From the NCBI RefSeq assembly GCF_001611275.1, contig NZ_CP015080.1, positions 310,001 through 374,000 of the forward strand: a DNA stretch of 64,000 nt, read 5' to 3'. Each line of letters begins with the position of its first letter. The first letter of the stretch is position 1. Origin of the DNA: Desulfuromonas sp. DDH964. Lineage in GTDB: Bacteria > Desulfobacterota > Desulfuromonadia > Desulfuromonadales > DDH964. A program made the translations under genes and the position numbers. The notes below the pieces were generated by a model. It worked only from the letters and a program-made list of their open reading frames with translations, was not told the DNA's origin and did no database searches. Positions 50,762 through 60,190 of the stretch are shown piece by piece.

Positions 50762-52209
50762 CGTATCTGCTCGTAGTGGTCCTGAATCTTCTGCTGTACG
50801 GTGGTCTGGGCGTCCTGAATCTTCTGGGAGAGATTTTGCTGGATGTCCCCGAAGTATTCGGTCAGGTCAATCCGGGAAAAATCGAGCTGCTGAAATTCCT
50901 GCGGAGTGAATCCTCGGCAATTGGGGTTTTCGGCGGTGCCCCAGCCGCCACTGGGTCCGAAAGCCTTGAGTTGCGGCCTTCCCTGCTCCTGAACGATTCT
51001 TGCCATCTTCGAGTTGAAGCAGCAGAACCGCTTGGCTCGTTGCACGCAGCCGACGAATTTCCACTTCCGCTCGCAGACCGTCCCCAGATAATGGCAGTAG
51101 TCGGAGTTGGCCAGCATGGCGGTTTCGATATCCTCCGGGGAACACCCGTTGCCGAACATGACCTTCATCACCACCATGACCACGATGGCGATAGCGATCG
51201 TGGTGGGATTGAACAGGGCGCTTGCGTAGGACGACAGACCCGAAGTCACCGTGCCTGTCGTAGTCGCGGCACCAGCGGTCGCTGTGCCTTGGGCGGCCAT
51301 GACGCCCGAGGCGGTTGCGGTCCCGGATGCGTAAGAAGCAGCGATGGTGCCGTTTGCCATGTTGTAGACCACGACCTGTCCGCCGTATTCCACGGCGGCC
51401 ATGGCTCCGGTAGAGATCTGGTAGGAGTAGTAGCCAACCTGGGCCATTTCGTAGGCTGTTGAAATGGCGGAGGCCACGTTGTTGATTCTGCTCCCGGTGG
51501 TGGAGTCCATCAGGACGGGATCGCTGCTGTCACAACAGTCGTTCGCGTACCCGACGGACAGACCGGGAGGCCGGCAACGGGTTCCTTTGCCGCTGAAGAT
51601 GTAGATCTCGCCAAGACAGTTTCCGTTGGCGTCCACCTGGCCATCGTTCTGAAGCATGGGGTCTTCGCTTGGCAGCAGCGACACGTCATTGGAGGGGTTC
51701 GCCACATCGATGCAGGGGTTGGGCGAACATTGAGGAGTCGCAGCCCCTGTGTCGAGGCAGGAGTATTCTCCCAGCGGGCAGGAATAGGTTTGCAGATCAC
51801 ACTTGCCCGTGGCCTGGTCATAGGTGCCAGTCGAACAGGTTGGTGTTGCCGTTGACGGGGTGAAACAGACACTCAAAGTCGGGTCATACTGCGCTCCGCC
51901 ACACCCGGAAGTGAAGGGGGCTTCGCACCGGTTTCGCGACTCGATGTAGGTGAAGCCTGGAAGCGAACAGGTCTGCTCAATGATCGGCTCAGCGAAATCC
52001 CTCTGGCAATCGGTGGGCTGCACCGGGCAAAACCACTGGGAGGTGTCCTGCCCCCACAAAGGAGCTGAATAACAGGCCGCTGTTTCCCCTGCGGCGTCGG
52101 CGAAGCCATCACCATTGAGATCCGCACCGCAAGACATGACCGCCAGGGCGTTGATCGGCGCTCCCAGGATGAAGCAAACCAGAACAATAAAGGCGACCGC
52201 TCTTCTCAT
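50758..52209 (-). CDS. TraN-related Cys-rich outer-membrane protein (C-terminal TraN-like part)
   Basis: 483 aa with signal peptide. The N-terminal 200 residues are Cys-rich (CSLPGFTYIESRNRCEAPF, CPLGEYSCLDTG). The middle has an Ala/Gly/Thr-rich hydrophobic stretch (about 270-350). The C-terminal region (DYCHYLGTVCERKWKFVGC, VQRAKRFCCFNSKMARIVQE, NPNCRGFTPQEFQQLDFSRI) is the conserved end of TraN mating-pair stabilisation proteins. The preceding gene may supply the N-terminal TraN region, so TraN appears divided over two genes. A gene symbol is withheld for this reason. Confidence 0.75.
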   Translation of the reverse strand: MRRAVAFIVLVCFILGAPINALAVMSCGADLNGDGFADAAGETAACYSAPLWGQDTSQWFCPVQPTDCQRDFAEPIIEQTCSLPGFTYIESRNRCEAPFTSGCGGAQYDPTLSVCFTPSTATPTCSTGTYDQATGKCDLQTYSCPLGEYSCLDTGAATPQCSPNPCIDVANPSNDVSLLPSEDPMLQNDGQVDANGNCLGEIYIFSGKGTRCRPPGLSVGYANDCCDSSDPVLMDSTTGSRINNVASAISTAYEMAQVGYYSYQISTGAMAAVEYGGQVVVYNMANGTIAASYASGTATASGVMAAQGTATAGAATTTGTVTSGLSSYASALFNPTTIAIAIVVMVVMKVMFGNGCSPEDIETAMLANSDYCHYLGTVCERKWKFVGCVQRAKRFCCFNSKMARIVQEQGRPQLKAFGPSGGWGTAENPNCRGFTPQEFQQLDFSRIDLTEYFGDIQQNLSQKIQDAQTTVQQKIQDHYEQIR

Positions 52210-54221
52210 TTTGGCACCCCGTCAGAGCAAATGGTGTCCTGACCGGCCAGTCTGAGCATCTGCATGATGGTCGCCGCCTCGGCAAACTCGTTGAGGCACT
52301 GGCAGTCCTTGAGGATCTCCTCGCCCGGTTCGGTGGGACACCGGTCGTCGAAACAGGTGTGATACAGAATGTCGTAGCTGTCTGTGCTGGTCTTGAATTG
52401 CTCGGAATGTCCGGCGAGGACAGCTTGAGTGTCTTGTGTGGGCCGCCTGGTTTTACAGGCTTTCTCGCATTCGTCGTGATCGGGCAAATCCATCAGTCCG
52501 ATGGTTCCGGAGGAGGAGACCCAGCCTCCGTTGCTCCGTTGCATATCCTGATAGCTGGCCGATGAGCTGCCAGTTGTCAGCGATCCGACGACCTGCCCGT
52601 ATCTGGTCTTGGTGTCCGAAAAGTCGTAGACAGGCGATGAGCAGAAATAGATTCGTTCCTTGAGCCACCAGTCCTGAGTGATGGTCTCGGTACAATCCCC
52701 CTGGGTGAGGGTTTTCGATGAAGGCAGAGGCGTCAGACTGGTCGGGTTGGCGCTGTGGTAGGCTTGAACCCCGTCCACCTTCTCCTCCTGCAGCGAGCAA
52801 TCGGCGCGGGAAGACAGGGCGGCGCACCCATCAAGGACGCTGGACTCGATGACACAGCGATCCGGCTTGAGACGGATACGCACGAAAGCGTAACCCTCCC
52901 CGCCTCCGGTTACGGAAACGCGGATCTTGGTCTGGATCTCTCCGTGGGTCTGGAAATAGCTGGTGACGTCCTGGTTCGGATTCCGGTTCCAGCTCGTGCT
53001 CAGTTCGCACGCTCCCGCCGTTTCCGGGGGAAAGTTGTTGTTCGGCCCGCTCCAGACCTTGGTGCCGCCGATCCAGATTTGCATGTAATCGTCCCATTTG
53101 GCGCGAACGATCGTGGCTGACTGGATCAGGTCCGGCTGTTTGACAAAAACCCGGAAATTCTTCTCAAAGATGGCGCATCGTCCACTCCAGTAGTTGTCCC
53201 CAACCTGGCCGAGAATGACGTCGATACAGTCCGGGCCGCAGTACTGGACGGCTCCGGTTCCACCCAGGGGAACGATCACATCGTTGATATTCGGTTTGCT
53301 CATGGTGATCAGACGACGCACATCGCAGACATTCTGCTGCTGGTTCGTGTTGAACCCGCTGACCAGATTGTAGAGACTGCTGGAATCACTGGACTGGGCC
53401 ATGGCCATGCTTTGGGCTTGGCCGGGGATCGCCAAAGGATTGTTCAGGTAAGCCGTCTGTGGTGGCGGGACTGGAGACGCTGCTGAAGGCGCTCCACTTG
53501 CGTCCGTTGTGCGCGAGGCGTCCTGCCCGTAATAGGAGATCGTCGTGCTGTCGAGCCTCACGTCAGAAACCGTGAACCCCGCGTTCGCTTGTTGCATAGC
53601 CCCCACAACCCCGCCGCCGAGGTCCCTCAGAATGACCTGGGCATTGCTCCAGACCAGGTTGCTGCCGCAGTCGCTGTTGATGCAGTAACAGCCACCAACG
53701 TTATCCGGGGAGGTCCCCTGCAGGTTGACCCGGCCGGTGGAGTCTGCCGCCCAGAGATAGTGCTGGCAATCTGTCCAGGTCCCTGGAGCGCAGGCAATGA
53801 TCCCATTGGCGCAGACCCCGGAGACCGGATAAGGAAGCCGATACGAATAATCGGTGGTGCCGTCGAAATTAAGATCCTCCCCGACGATCACGGTCGAGAG
53901 ATCACCGGTTGGGCCGGGCTGCATGAAGACTTCGAGGAATTTCCTGGAACTGGGAAAGGAAAGCTGCCCGGGGAAAGCCGTACTGCCGTCCACGGTCTCA
54001 AGCGGAGACTCGGAGGAGGTCACCGGATTGAGGATGTTTTGCCGCAGCAAATCCTGAGAGCCAAACTTGCCTCGGATCGTCTCCCCGGCCGCTTGGCCCG
54101 CTGACTGGCCGGTGGCCATGTCTCCTGTCGCGGCCCCGAGTGAATTCGGGGGAAACAGGCTCAGTGTCGCGAAACTAGCGGCGACGATATTTGTCCACCA
54201 TCGCTTTGATAGCTTCGGCAT
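52206..54221 (-). CDS. TraN-related exported Cys-rich protein (N-terminal or accessory part)
   Basis: 671 aa from ATG 54221 (GGAAGGATTG upstream; an in-frame start at 54266 lies deeper in traC). Signal peptide around FATLSLFPPNSLGA. Many Cys residues, a region DYMQIWIGGTKVWSGPNN (like PilY/TraN beta domains), and a C-terminus with CFDDRCPTEPGEEILKDCQC. Likely outer-membrane or surface protein taking part in mating-pair contact. Overlaps the next TraN-related gene by 4 bp (ATGA), so the two are made together. Assigned from context more than from sequence. Confidence 0.65.
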   Translation of the reverse strand: MPKLSKRWWTNIVAASFATLSLFPPNSLGAATGDMATGQSAGQAAGETIRGKFGSQDLLRQNILNPVTSSESPLETVDGSTAFPGQLSFPSSRKFLEVFMQPGPTGDLSTVIVGEDLNFDGTTDYSYRLPYPVSGVCANGIIACAPGTWTDCQHYLWAADSTGRVNLQGTSPDNVGGCYCINSDCGSNLVWSNAQVILRDLGGGVVGAMQQANAGFTVSDVRLDSTTISYYGQDASRTTDASGAPSAASPVPPPQTAYLNNPLAIPGQAQSMAMAQSSDSSSLYNLVSGFNTNQQQNVCDVRRLITMSKPNINDVIVPLGGTGAVQYCGPDCIDVILGQVGDNYWSGRCAIFEKNFRVFVKQPDLIQSATIVRAKWDDYMQIWIGGTKVWSGPNNNFPPETAGACELSTSWNRNPNQDVTSYFQTHGEIQTKIRVSVTGGGEGYAFVRIRLKPDRCVIESSVLDGCAALSSRADCSLQEEKVDGVQAYHSANPTSLTPLPSSKTLTQGDCTETITQDWWLKERIYFCSSPVYDFSDTKTRYGQVVGSLTTGSSSASYQDMQRSNGGWVSSSGTIGLMDLPDHDECEKACKTRRPTQDTQAVLAGHSEQFKTSTDSYDILYHTCFDDRCPTEPGEEILKDCQCLNEFAEAATIMQMLRLAGQDTICSDGVPK

Positions 54222-56616
54222 AGGACAATCCTTCCTGGACCAAATCCTCGATCTCGGCAATTTCATCGGCGTCCGAGGTGAATGCGTAGTAGCTGAAGGG
54301 ATCGACCATCAGTCGCCCCACCCCGACGCCGAACGGTGTGTCCATGAAGATCTCCGAGTAACGGGGTTTGCGGCTCTTGACGCTTTTGAGCATCTGCATG
54401 GAAAACGGGTCGTAATTGATCAGCTTCTGGGCCGCCGCCCGCTCGAAGTCCCCCGATTCCAGGTAGAACTTGAAGGCGCTGTTCCCCTGGATGACGTCTC
54501 CGACAGGTCCGAACTGCTTGAGGTCGAGAATGGACTGGGTAATGACATTGAACGAGCCCTTGAATTTCCGGGCTCGCCGGTAGCCCTCCTCGATGACCTC
54601 CTGAAGGTGCCCCGACTTTCCGAGAAACTTCCACGCCTCGTCGAAAATGACGAACCGGGGTGTTTTGCGGTCCGAAAGATAGAGATCCTTGGTGACGGCA
54701 TTGATGATCTGCAGGGTAACCACCCGGAAGAGTTCCTTCTTCGGCTCAAGGTGTTCCAACTCCAGCACCACGAAGTCGTCGTTCGAGATGTCAAAGGTCG
54801 AGGGGCCGTTGAAGAAGCGCCCGTAGGGTCCTCGGCTGGTGAAGTCTTCGATGTTGAACGCCAGCTTTTCCGCAGCCGCGAGGATCTCTCCGTTGTGCCC
54901 GCCATGATCCTTGTAATCCGAAAGGTAACGATGCACCGTGTCGACACCGGACGCGTTCCCCTCCTGGTCCCAAGCCCAACGCACCGCGTTCTTGATCAGC
55001 GTCATCTCGATCTCGCTCGGCGGTGTTTCGGTGGTCGAATAGACCATTTGGGCGATGATCGGCGCGATCACCGGGATGTCGTGTTCCGGCTCGATGATTT
55101 TGGTGAAGGGGTTGATGCAGATGTCCGCCTCGTCTGTGAAGTCCAGGTAACGGGCTCCGCACATCTTGGTCATCTTCTGGTAGCTGCCACCGATGTCGAT
55201 GATGCGGATTTTGGCTCCGGCCGAAAAATAGTTGGTGACCAGGTAGTTGATGAAAAAGCTCTTGCCGGAACCGCTGGAAGCCGCGATGAAGGCATTGTGG
55301 TTGATTGCTTCCTTGTCCATCAGGTCGAGACCAGCGACCTGGCCCTTGCGCGAGGCGAAAATCATCTGCGGGCGTCCGACTCCGGAGAAATCCCCCTGGA
55401 CAGGAAGGATGGTTGAAACCGTACCCGCAGGTACGATGTAGTCCCGCTCCAACTGGTCGACGTTTCTGCCGGTGTCGTAGAGACCGAATGGCAGCGCGGA
55501 GATCAGCATGACCGGAAGAATTCCGCGATCCTCCTGCATCAGGTATCCTTGGCCTTCCCAGAGTCGCCTTGCGCGATCCAGGGCTCGCCTGGCCTTGTCT
55601 GGAGCGTCATACACCCACATGACAGGGATGATCTTGTAGAATTTGGCCCCTTTGTCGATCTCGCCGGTCGCCCAGAGATATTCCTCCTTTTTGCGTGACA
55701 GACTCGGTGCGAACGAGCCGACGCCCTGCTGCATCAGGATCATGTTGCACTTGGCGTGCAGCTTGGTTTTCTGGTCCTCCAGCAGGACGTTCAAGCAGTA
55801 AAGAAACGGACCGGGAAGCTGGTCCGCGTCGGACGATCCCCCCTCGATGCCACCGAAGAGCTGATTGGTTTGCAGCGGGTTGACTTCCGGGGGGTATCCT
55901 TTGGGAGTCAGACAGCGCCACTCGCGCTCCCCGATGCGCACGTGGTCGAAAGCCTTGCTTGTCACCGTCTCCGCGAAGATCGCCTGCTTTCTGATCGGGA
56001 TAGTCTCGTCGTAATGCCCAAGATCCCCGGAAGGAGAATCGTTCAGCAACCGGCGAAGCCAGTCGAGCAGGTGCGACGGTGTTACCGACTTGGGATGGAG
56101 TGACGCGCCGGCCAGCGCTTCCTCGGCCATGCCGGCGATATCGGCCACGTTGGCTTTTTTATCTCGGGGCCATTTCGCAGAGAAAAAGACCCGGAAATTC
56201 CTCAGCAGCGGTCCGGTTGTCTCCCAACCCCCCGTCGCCCCGGTGCGAAAATGGTCCGTAAGGGCGGAGGAGATTTGCTCGAACAACTCCCCTCGTTTGC
56301 CTTTGAGGTTTTTGAAGTCCGCCAAGATCGGGTCGACATGGGGATCTCCGTGCAGGATGAACTGGAGAATGGTTCCTGCCGGGAAGTCGATGCGGAAAAG
56401 TCCATCCAGGGCCCGCATGGTTTTTTCACCGGCAAAGACAACCGGCGAGCATTCCCAGAGCAGTCCAAGGGTGTCGTCGTTGTTCAAGTAGATTCTGGTG
56501 TCCGGATCGTAGGCGATATAGGGCAGATAGCTTGACAGCGTGCTACGCCGCGTATCACGAGCCAGTTGCCCTTTTGTCAGCCCCCCGTCACCAAAAAGAA
56601 GGGTTGCAAGACCCAT
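54175..56616 (-). CDS. traC: Type IV secretion ATPase TraC (VirB4 family)
   Basis: 813 aa. N-terminal TraC_F domain (SSYLPYIAYDPDTRIYLNND, LGLLWECSPVVFAGEKTMRA). C-terminal ATPase: Walker A ASSGSGKSFF near residue 450, RIIDIGGSYQKM, Walker B RFVIFDEAWKFLG near 657, then FNVITQSILDLKQFG. Energises pilus assembly at the inner membrane. Its ATG shares one base with the traV stop (TAATG). Length is typical (about 800-880 aa). Confidence 0.97.
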   Translation of the reverse strand: MGLATLLFGDGGLTKGQLARDTRRSTLSSYLPYIAYDPDTRIYLNNDDTLGLLWECSPVVFAGEKTMRALDGLFRIDFPAGTILQFILHGDPHVDPILADFKNLKGKRGELFEQISSALTDHFRTGATGGWETTGPLLRNFRVFFSAKWPRDKKANVADIAGMAEEALAGASLHPKSVTPSHLLDWLRRLLNDSPSGDLGHYDETIPIRKQAIFAETVTSKAFDHVRIGEREWRCLTPKGYPPEVNPLQTNQLFGGIEGGSSDADQLPGPFLYCLNVLLEDQKTKLHAKCNMILMQQGVGSFAPSLSRKKEEYLWATGEIDKGAKFYKIIPVMWVYDAPDKARRALDRARRLWEGQGYLMQEDRGILPVMLISALPFGLYDTGRNVDQLERDYIVPAGTVSTILPVQGDFSGVGRPQMIFASRKGQVAGLDLMDKEAINHNAFIAASSGSGKSFFINYLVTNYFSAGAKIRIIDIGGSYQKMTKMCGARYLDFTDEADICINPFTKIIEPEHDIPVIAPIIAQMVYSTTETPPSEIEMTLIKNAVRWAWDQEGNASGVDTVHRYLSDYKDHGGHNGEILAAAEKLAFNIEDFTSRGPYGRFFNGPSTFDISNDDFVVLELEHLEPKKELFRVVTLQIINAVTKDLYLSDRKTPRFVIFDEAWKFLGKSGHLQEVIEEGYRRARKFKGSFNVITQSILDLKQFGPVGDVIQGNSAFKFYLESGDFERAAAQKLINYDPFSMQMLKSVKSRKPRYSEIFMDTPFGVGVGRLMVDPFSYYAFTSDADEIAEIEDLVQEGLSYAEAIKAMVDKYRRR

Positions 56617-57005
56617 TATTGCTCTCCCATGGGCGTTTTCGTCGGGTCGGTCAAGATCCAGCGCGGACGGTCGGTGAAAATGTAGGCGTAGCGGTAGAGA
56701 TAGAGTTCCTCGTCCTTCCCCTCATAGGGAAGCATCAGAACCCGCATCACTTTGGACGGAACGACCATCGGCGTTTCCGGTTCCTTCAGCAATCCGGCCA
56801 TGCGTCCATAAAGAGCCTCTTGATAATCTCCAGTGCTCGGCTGGCTCGACATGCCGAGCGGATTCCCTCTCGACTCGTGATAGGCGTCCTCAACGGACAC
56901 GCATTTTCCGTTGTCCGTCTCCGGGCATTTGAAGTCGCCTGCGTAAGGATTCAGACAGCCGCTCAACGTCAGGAGCAAAAAAGGGGAAAGCAGCAACCAT
57001 CTCAT
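56616..57005 (-). CDS. traV: TraV-like lipoprotein
   Basis: 129 aa from ATG 57005 (AAGGAGAAAAATTG upstream). Signal peptide with lipobox LTLSGCLNPYAGDFKCP; TraV proteins share this GxxNPY and Cys pattern. CVSVEDAYHESRGN and VMRVLMLPYEGKDEELY, then RPRWIL near the C-terminus, fit TraV. Anchors the TraB-TraK core to the outer membrane. Shares a base with the traB stop. Confidence 0.85.
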   Translation of the reverse strand: MRWLLLSPFLLLTLSGCLNPYAGDFKCPETDNGKCVSVEDAYHESRGNPLGMSSQPSTGDYQEALYGRMAGLLKEPETPMVVPSKVMRVLMLPYEGKDEELYLYRYAYIFTDRPRWILTDPTKTPMGEQ

Positions 57006-58171
57006 CAATTTTTCTCCTTATCGGGATCTCGCAGCTCCAGCATGATTCCCTCTTCAATCACCAGCGTGACATCCTTCGTCGCGCCAACCTCGATGACAGG
57101 CAATGCCTGTTTGGCGAGGTCGAGGTAGAACTTCTGGGTGTCCTTGAATGCGGAAGCCAGGCCGCTCCCGGCCCCGTATTGCAGGGCATCGCCGGTATTG
57201 ATCGTCTGCGTTGTCCCAAGAGGACTTGTGCTGGTTATGGTGTTTTGGGCCGCGACATATTCCCCGAGCCCACCGAAAAATCCCGCGATCATGGACCTGG
57301 CGATCGCACTGCCCATCCTGCTGACGACTCTCCCCTTGAGGCCAATCTTGCCGTCCTGGTCTACGAGGAACCCTTTGATTTTCTGGTCGATGACCGACTG
57401 CCCTTCCCGGGTCAGGCAGGAAAGGGAAACCAGTCGCATGTGTGCTCGCTCGTCAGCGAGGTTCCCAAGCCCCTCCGCGATAACGAAGCACCCCTTGAGA
57501 TCCGCTTTGACGCTGTTCGGCAATACCGCCAGGTCCTTGATTCGGAGCAACGCCGGGACTGGGCTCCCTTTTGCGGATTCCGAGGTCGGTGCGTCCAGGC
57601 CGGAAAGTAGGGTCGCCGCCATGAAGGAGGGAGGAAGATAGATCCTCTGACCATCCGCTTTTTTTTTATCCGCGACGATCTCCGACACCGGGGCCGAAAT
57701 CATGCCGATGTCACCGACGGCGACAATCTCCTCGGGAGGAGGCGGCGCTGCGGATTGCGACGGCATCGCGGGATAAACCGTCCCTGGAGGAGGTGGCGGA
57801 GGGTATTTCAAGGTGTCTACCGTGGTCACTGGACGCTCCGTTGATGGAGGACCCGGACTGTTCTCCTGACCTTCTTTTTCCCTGTCCTGGTCCTTTTCCA
57901 TCAAGGTGGCCAGTTGCCCCCGCAGCTCCTCCATCTGGCGGTCGCGTTTCGCCAGCTCTCTTTGTGATTGTTGGTACAGGGACTTCTGCAGCATGCCCGG
58001 CGATTGAATCAGAGATGTGGACTTCTCCTCGGTACGCGGATGCGGGACGGGTTTGGATCGCATTTGGTAACCACCCGCGCCCAGCAACAAGACCAGGGCG
58101 ATCGTCCCGGCCAGAACGAACTTTCTCTTTCGTTCGGGAGCAAGGGTTTTCCAGGTTTCCTTAAGGGCCAT
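57005..58171 (-). CDS. traB: Type IV secretion core protein TraB (VirB10 family)
   Basis: 388 aa from ATG 58171 with GAGGAGGGGACAG upstream. One N-terminal membrane segment (FVLAGTIALVLLLGAGGY), coiled-coil (KSLYQQSQRELAKRDRQM), Pro-rich linker (YPPPPPPGTVYP), then the VirB10-type beta-barrel domain: RIYLPPSFMAATLLSGLDAP, LKGCFVIAEGLGNLADERAH, IKGFLVDQDGKIGLKGRVVS. Spans inner to outer membrane in the core complex with TraK and TraV. Confidence 0.95.
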   Translation of the reverse strand: MALKETWKTLAPERKRKFVLAGTIALVLLLGAGGYQMRSKPVPHPRTEEKSTSLIQSPGMLQKSLYQQSQRELAKRDRQMEELRGQLATLMEKDQDREKEGQENSPGPPSTERPVTTVDTLKYPPPPPPGTVYPAMPSQSAAPPPPEEIVAVGDIGMISAPVSEIVADKKKADGQRIYLPPSFMAATLLSGLDAPTSESAKGSPVPALLRIKDLAVLPNSVKADLKGCFVIAEGLGNLADERAHMRLVSLSCLTREGQSVIDQKIKGFLVDQDGKIGLKGRVVSRMGSAIARSMIAGFFGGLGEYVAAQNTITSTSPLGTTQTINTGDALQYGAGSGLASAFKDTQKFYLDLAKQALPVIEVGATKDVTLVIEEGIMLELRDPDKEKN

Positions 58172-59030
58172 CTGTCCCCTCCTCATTGACCGGCTGGAAT
58201 ACCGGCTTTTTACTTCCGGAGGCCTTGTCCACGGTCTGTTTGATCATTGGTGATGGAGAATCAGGGTCTCTTCGCTCCACAACAAAAACCCTGGAATGAC
58301 TCCCATCGCTCAAGAGCAATTCATCCACCGCGACCGCCAGTGGCTGACTGGTCAATTCGGAGCGGAGAAATTCCTGCTCTGTCAGGCGGACCGGTTCCGT
58401 TCCGGATTTGAGAGAGACTCGATATTCGCGCACAGCGAGACCTTCGCCCTCAACGACGATTTCCCGGGTGAAGCTCATCCAGAGCACGGGGAAGAGATTT
58501 ATCTGGCGGTTGACGACTCTGACCTCATAGCTCTCGGGGAGCTGGTCGGTGTAGGTCTGCCGGATCAGGGTGAGGATCTTTTTCTCCAACGGCATCCCGT
58601 TGAAGAGGGAGAGGTTTTGCTGGATTTTCTGTTTCTTCCCGCTTGATAGGCGAATGGTTTGCGCCGGGACTCTTTGAGGCATTCCAACCAGACTGTAGAT
58701 ATCTCCTCCGCAGACCACATAGAATTCGGAAGGAACTTCGGTGTAGATCATCTCCTCCCCTTTTTTGATGACCTGGAATTTGAGGAAGGCGTTGCCGTCG
58801 GTGATCTTCACCTTGACGCCTTTCTCCTGGCTGAACACCACATCCTTGATGCCATCTGGGCACACCAGGCGATTAACGTCGGTGTTTGATAGTCTCACCT
58901 TGGTTGTCACTTCCGGCAGGATGACCGTGGGCCAAACCTCAGAGATTCCCTTATCGGCATAAGCAAGGGTCAAGGACCCCGCCCATACGAGACCGCCCAA
59001 AATGGCGATTTGCATTCGATTCCAGCGCAT
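58161..59030 (-). CDS. traK: Type IV secretion core protein TraK (VirB9/secretin-like)
   Basis: 289 aa. Signal peptide GLVWAGSLTLAYA. TraK pattern: VRLSNTDVNRLVCPDGIKDV, VKVKITDGNAFLKFQVIKKG, YVVCGGDIYSLVGMPQRVPA, and a C-terminal beta domain including EFLRSELTSQPLAVAVDEL. Forms the outer-membrane ring with TraV. Start ATG shares a base with the traE stop (TAATG). Confidence 0.93.
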   Translation of the reverse strand: MRWNRMQIAILGGLVWAGSLTLAYADKGISEVWPTVILPEVTTKVRLSNTDVNRLVCPDGIKDVVFSQEKGVKVKITDGNAFLKFQVIKKGEEMIYTEVPSEFYVVCGGDIYSLVGMPQRVPAQTIRLSSGKKQKIQQNLSLFNGMPLEKKILTLIRQTYTDQLPESYEVRVVNRQINLFPVLWMSFTREIVVEGEGLAVREYRVSLKSGTEPVRLTEQEFLRSELTSQPLAVAVDELLLSDGSHSRVFVVERRDPDSPSPMIKQTVDKASGSKKPVFQPVNEEGTDGP

Positions 59031-59587
59031 TAATTCTTCCTCTCCGCAAAGTCATTGATCCAGAAACGGCCATCCCGGATTTGATAGGCGAGCCTGTAGA
59101 CCAACTGTTTTTCATCCGTTTTCTGGTCTTGGACAAACATCTGCCGGGTTCCGGTGATGTCGAGGATTTTCTGCTCCGGGTGGTTGGTCATGTCCGCGAT
59201 AAAGAAGACGCTCGACGCTCCGGCCGTCTCCACTGTGTCCGCTGCCTCATAGAGCTGCTCCTTCGCGCTTGCGAAGCGCTCCGGAGAGAACAGGGACAAG
59301 AGCTCTTCATATTGCTGTCTTACGGTTCCGGGGTTGTAGCTCAGGCCAAGCCCGGCGACATACCGTCCCATTTCACGCAAATAGGTCGTATCCGCCGAGG
59401 AACCGGATACCGACACCTTGTTCGGGTTGCCTACCGGGATCAGGATGGTGCGCTTCTGATCCAAAACAGAGAAGAGGAGCAAGCAGTTGAAGACCTGCAG
59501 CCCTCCGATCAGAAAAACGATCAGCCTTAACAAGCGCCGTTCCGCGAAGAGATTGCTGGTCTTCTGCACGAAGAGATCGAACTTCAT
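59030..59587 (-). CDS. traE: Pilus assembly protein TraE
   Basis: 185 aa. N-terminal membrane segment (LLRLIVFLIGGLQVFNCLLL) followed by a periplasmic VirB8-like domain: GRYVAGLGLSYNPGTVRQQY, LLSLFSPERFASAKEQLYE, VYRLAYQIRDGRFWINDF. All match TraE. Overlaps traL by 4 bp. Confidence 0.95.
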   Translation of the reverse strand: MKFDLFVQKTSNLFAERRLLRLIVFLIGGLQVFNCLLLFSVLDQKRTILIPVGNPNKVSVSGSSADTTYLREMGRYVAGLGLSYNPGTVRQQYEELLSLFSPERFASAKEQLYEAADTVETAGASSVFFIADMTNHPEQKILDITGTRQMFVQDQKTDEKQLVYRLAYQIRDGRFWINDFAERKN

Positions 59588-59850
59588 TCGACGAACTCCT
59601 CTTCGAAAAAGGTCGGATAGCCGTGCAGCTTGGTCCAGCCGATCATGTAAAACATGTGCCGCAAAAATCCTCGTGGATAGCGGCGCTTCAACAGTCCATA
59701 GGTCACCGGGCCAGCAATCATTCCCAACCAGAAGATTCCTCCAAAAACCATGGCGAGCAGATACCCGATGACCATGATGGAAAGGTCATCCGGTTCAAAC
59801 CAAAGGAGTTGGTAGGGGCTGGAAAGGTATTGGGGCATTTTCTTTTCCAT
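59584..59850 (-). CDS. traL: Pilus assembly protein TraL
   Basis: 88 aa from ATG 59850 (TTGGAGAAGCCC upstream; a TTG 12 nt earlier is less likely). Two membrane segments (LSIMVIGYLLAMVFGGIFWL and IAGPVTYGLLKRR). C-terminal RRYPRGFLRHMFYMIGWTKL is the TraL signature. Inner-membrane component placed upstream of traE as in F and SXT. Confidence 0.93.
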   Translation of the reverse strand: MEKKMPQYLSSPYQLLWFEPDDLSIMVIGYLLAMVFGGIFWLGMIAGPVTYGLLKRRYPRGFLRHMFYMIGWTKLHGYPTFFEEEFVE

Positions 59851-59892
59851 GGGCTTCTCCAAAGAAGGGGGGGCGGGGACCCCCTTTCCTTT

Positions 59893-60177
59893 TCAGATCA
59901 TCATTCCAAGGCTTGTGACGATTGTGTCTGCCTTGATGACCATGCCTCCAGCGGCGACTGTGAACGCGGCGGGGAGGTATGCGCCACGCGGCAGCATGGA
60001 TGCCCCCCAGATCACGAGAGCCAGGCCGGCGATGAAGCCGATGGCTCCCTGGAGCATTTTCACAACCACAATGTCGTACATGGTGTAGGCGAATCCGGTC
60101 GTTGCCGGAGCGGTGATGGCCAGCACGGGGCCGGCGCAGAAAAGCAGTAGAAGAGTGAAGAGAAACACCTTTTTCAT
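59893..60177 (-). CDS. traA: Pilin TraA-like protein
   Basis: 94 aa from ATG 60177 with AGGAGTTTTTCCG upstream; a longer in-frame reading would overlap the dsbC-like gene. Signal peptide KKVFLFTLLLLFCAGPVLA, then a mature peptide of about 74 aa with two hydrophobic segments (VVKMLQGAIGFIAGLALVIW and YLPAAFTVAAGGMVI), the layout of VirB2/TraA pilins. Lies directly upstream of traL, as expected. Confidence 0.82.
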   Translation of the reverse strand: MKKVFLFTLLLLFCAGPVLAITAPATTGFAYTMYDIVVVKMLQGAIGFIAGLALVIWGASMLPRGAYLPAAFTVAAGGMVIKADTIVTSLGMMI

Positions 60178-60190
60178 CGGAAAAACTCCT

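Noticed and set aside
54067..55416. 449-codon plus-strand frame over traC
   Set aside because: Antisense to the conserved TraC ATPase domain; codon pattern is the mirror of traC and no ribosome site is present.
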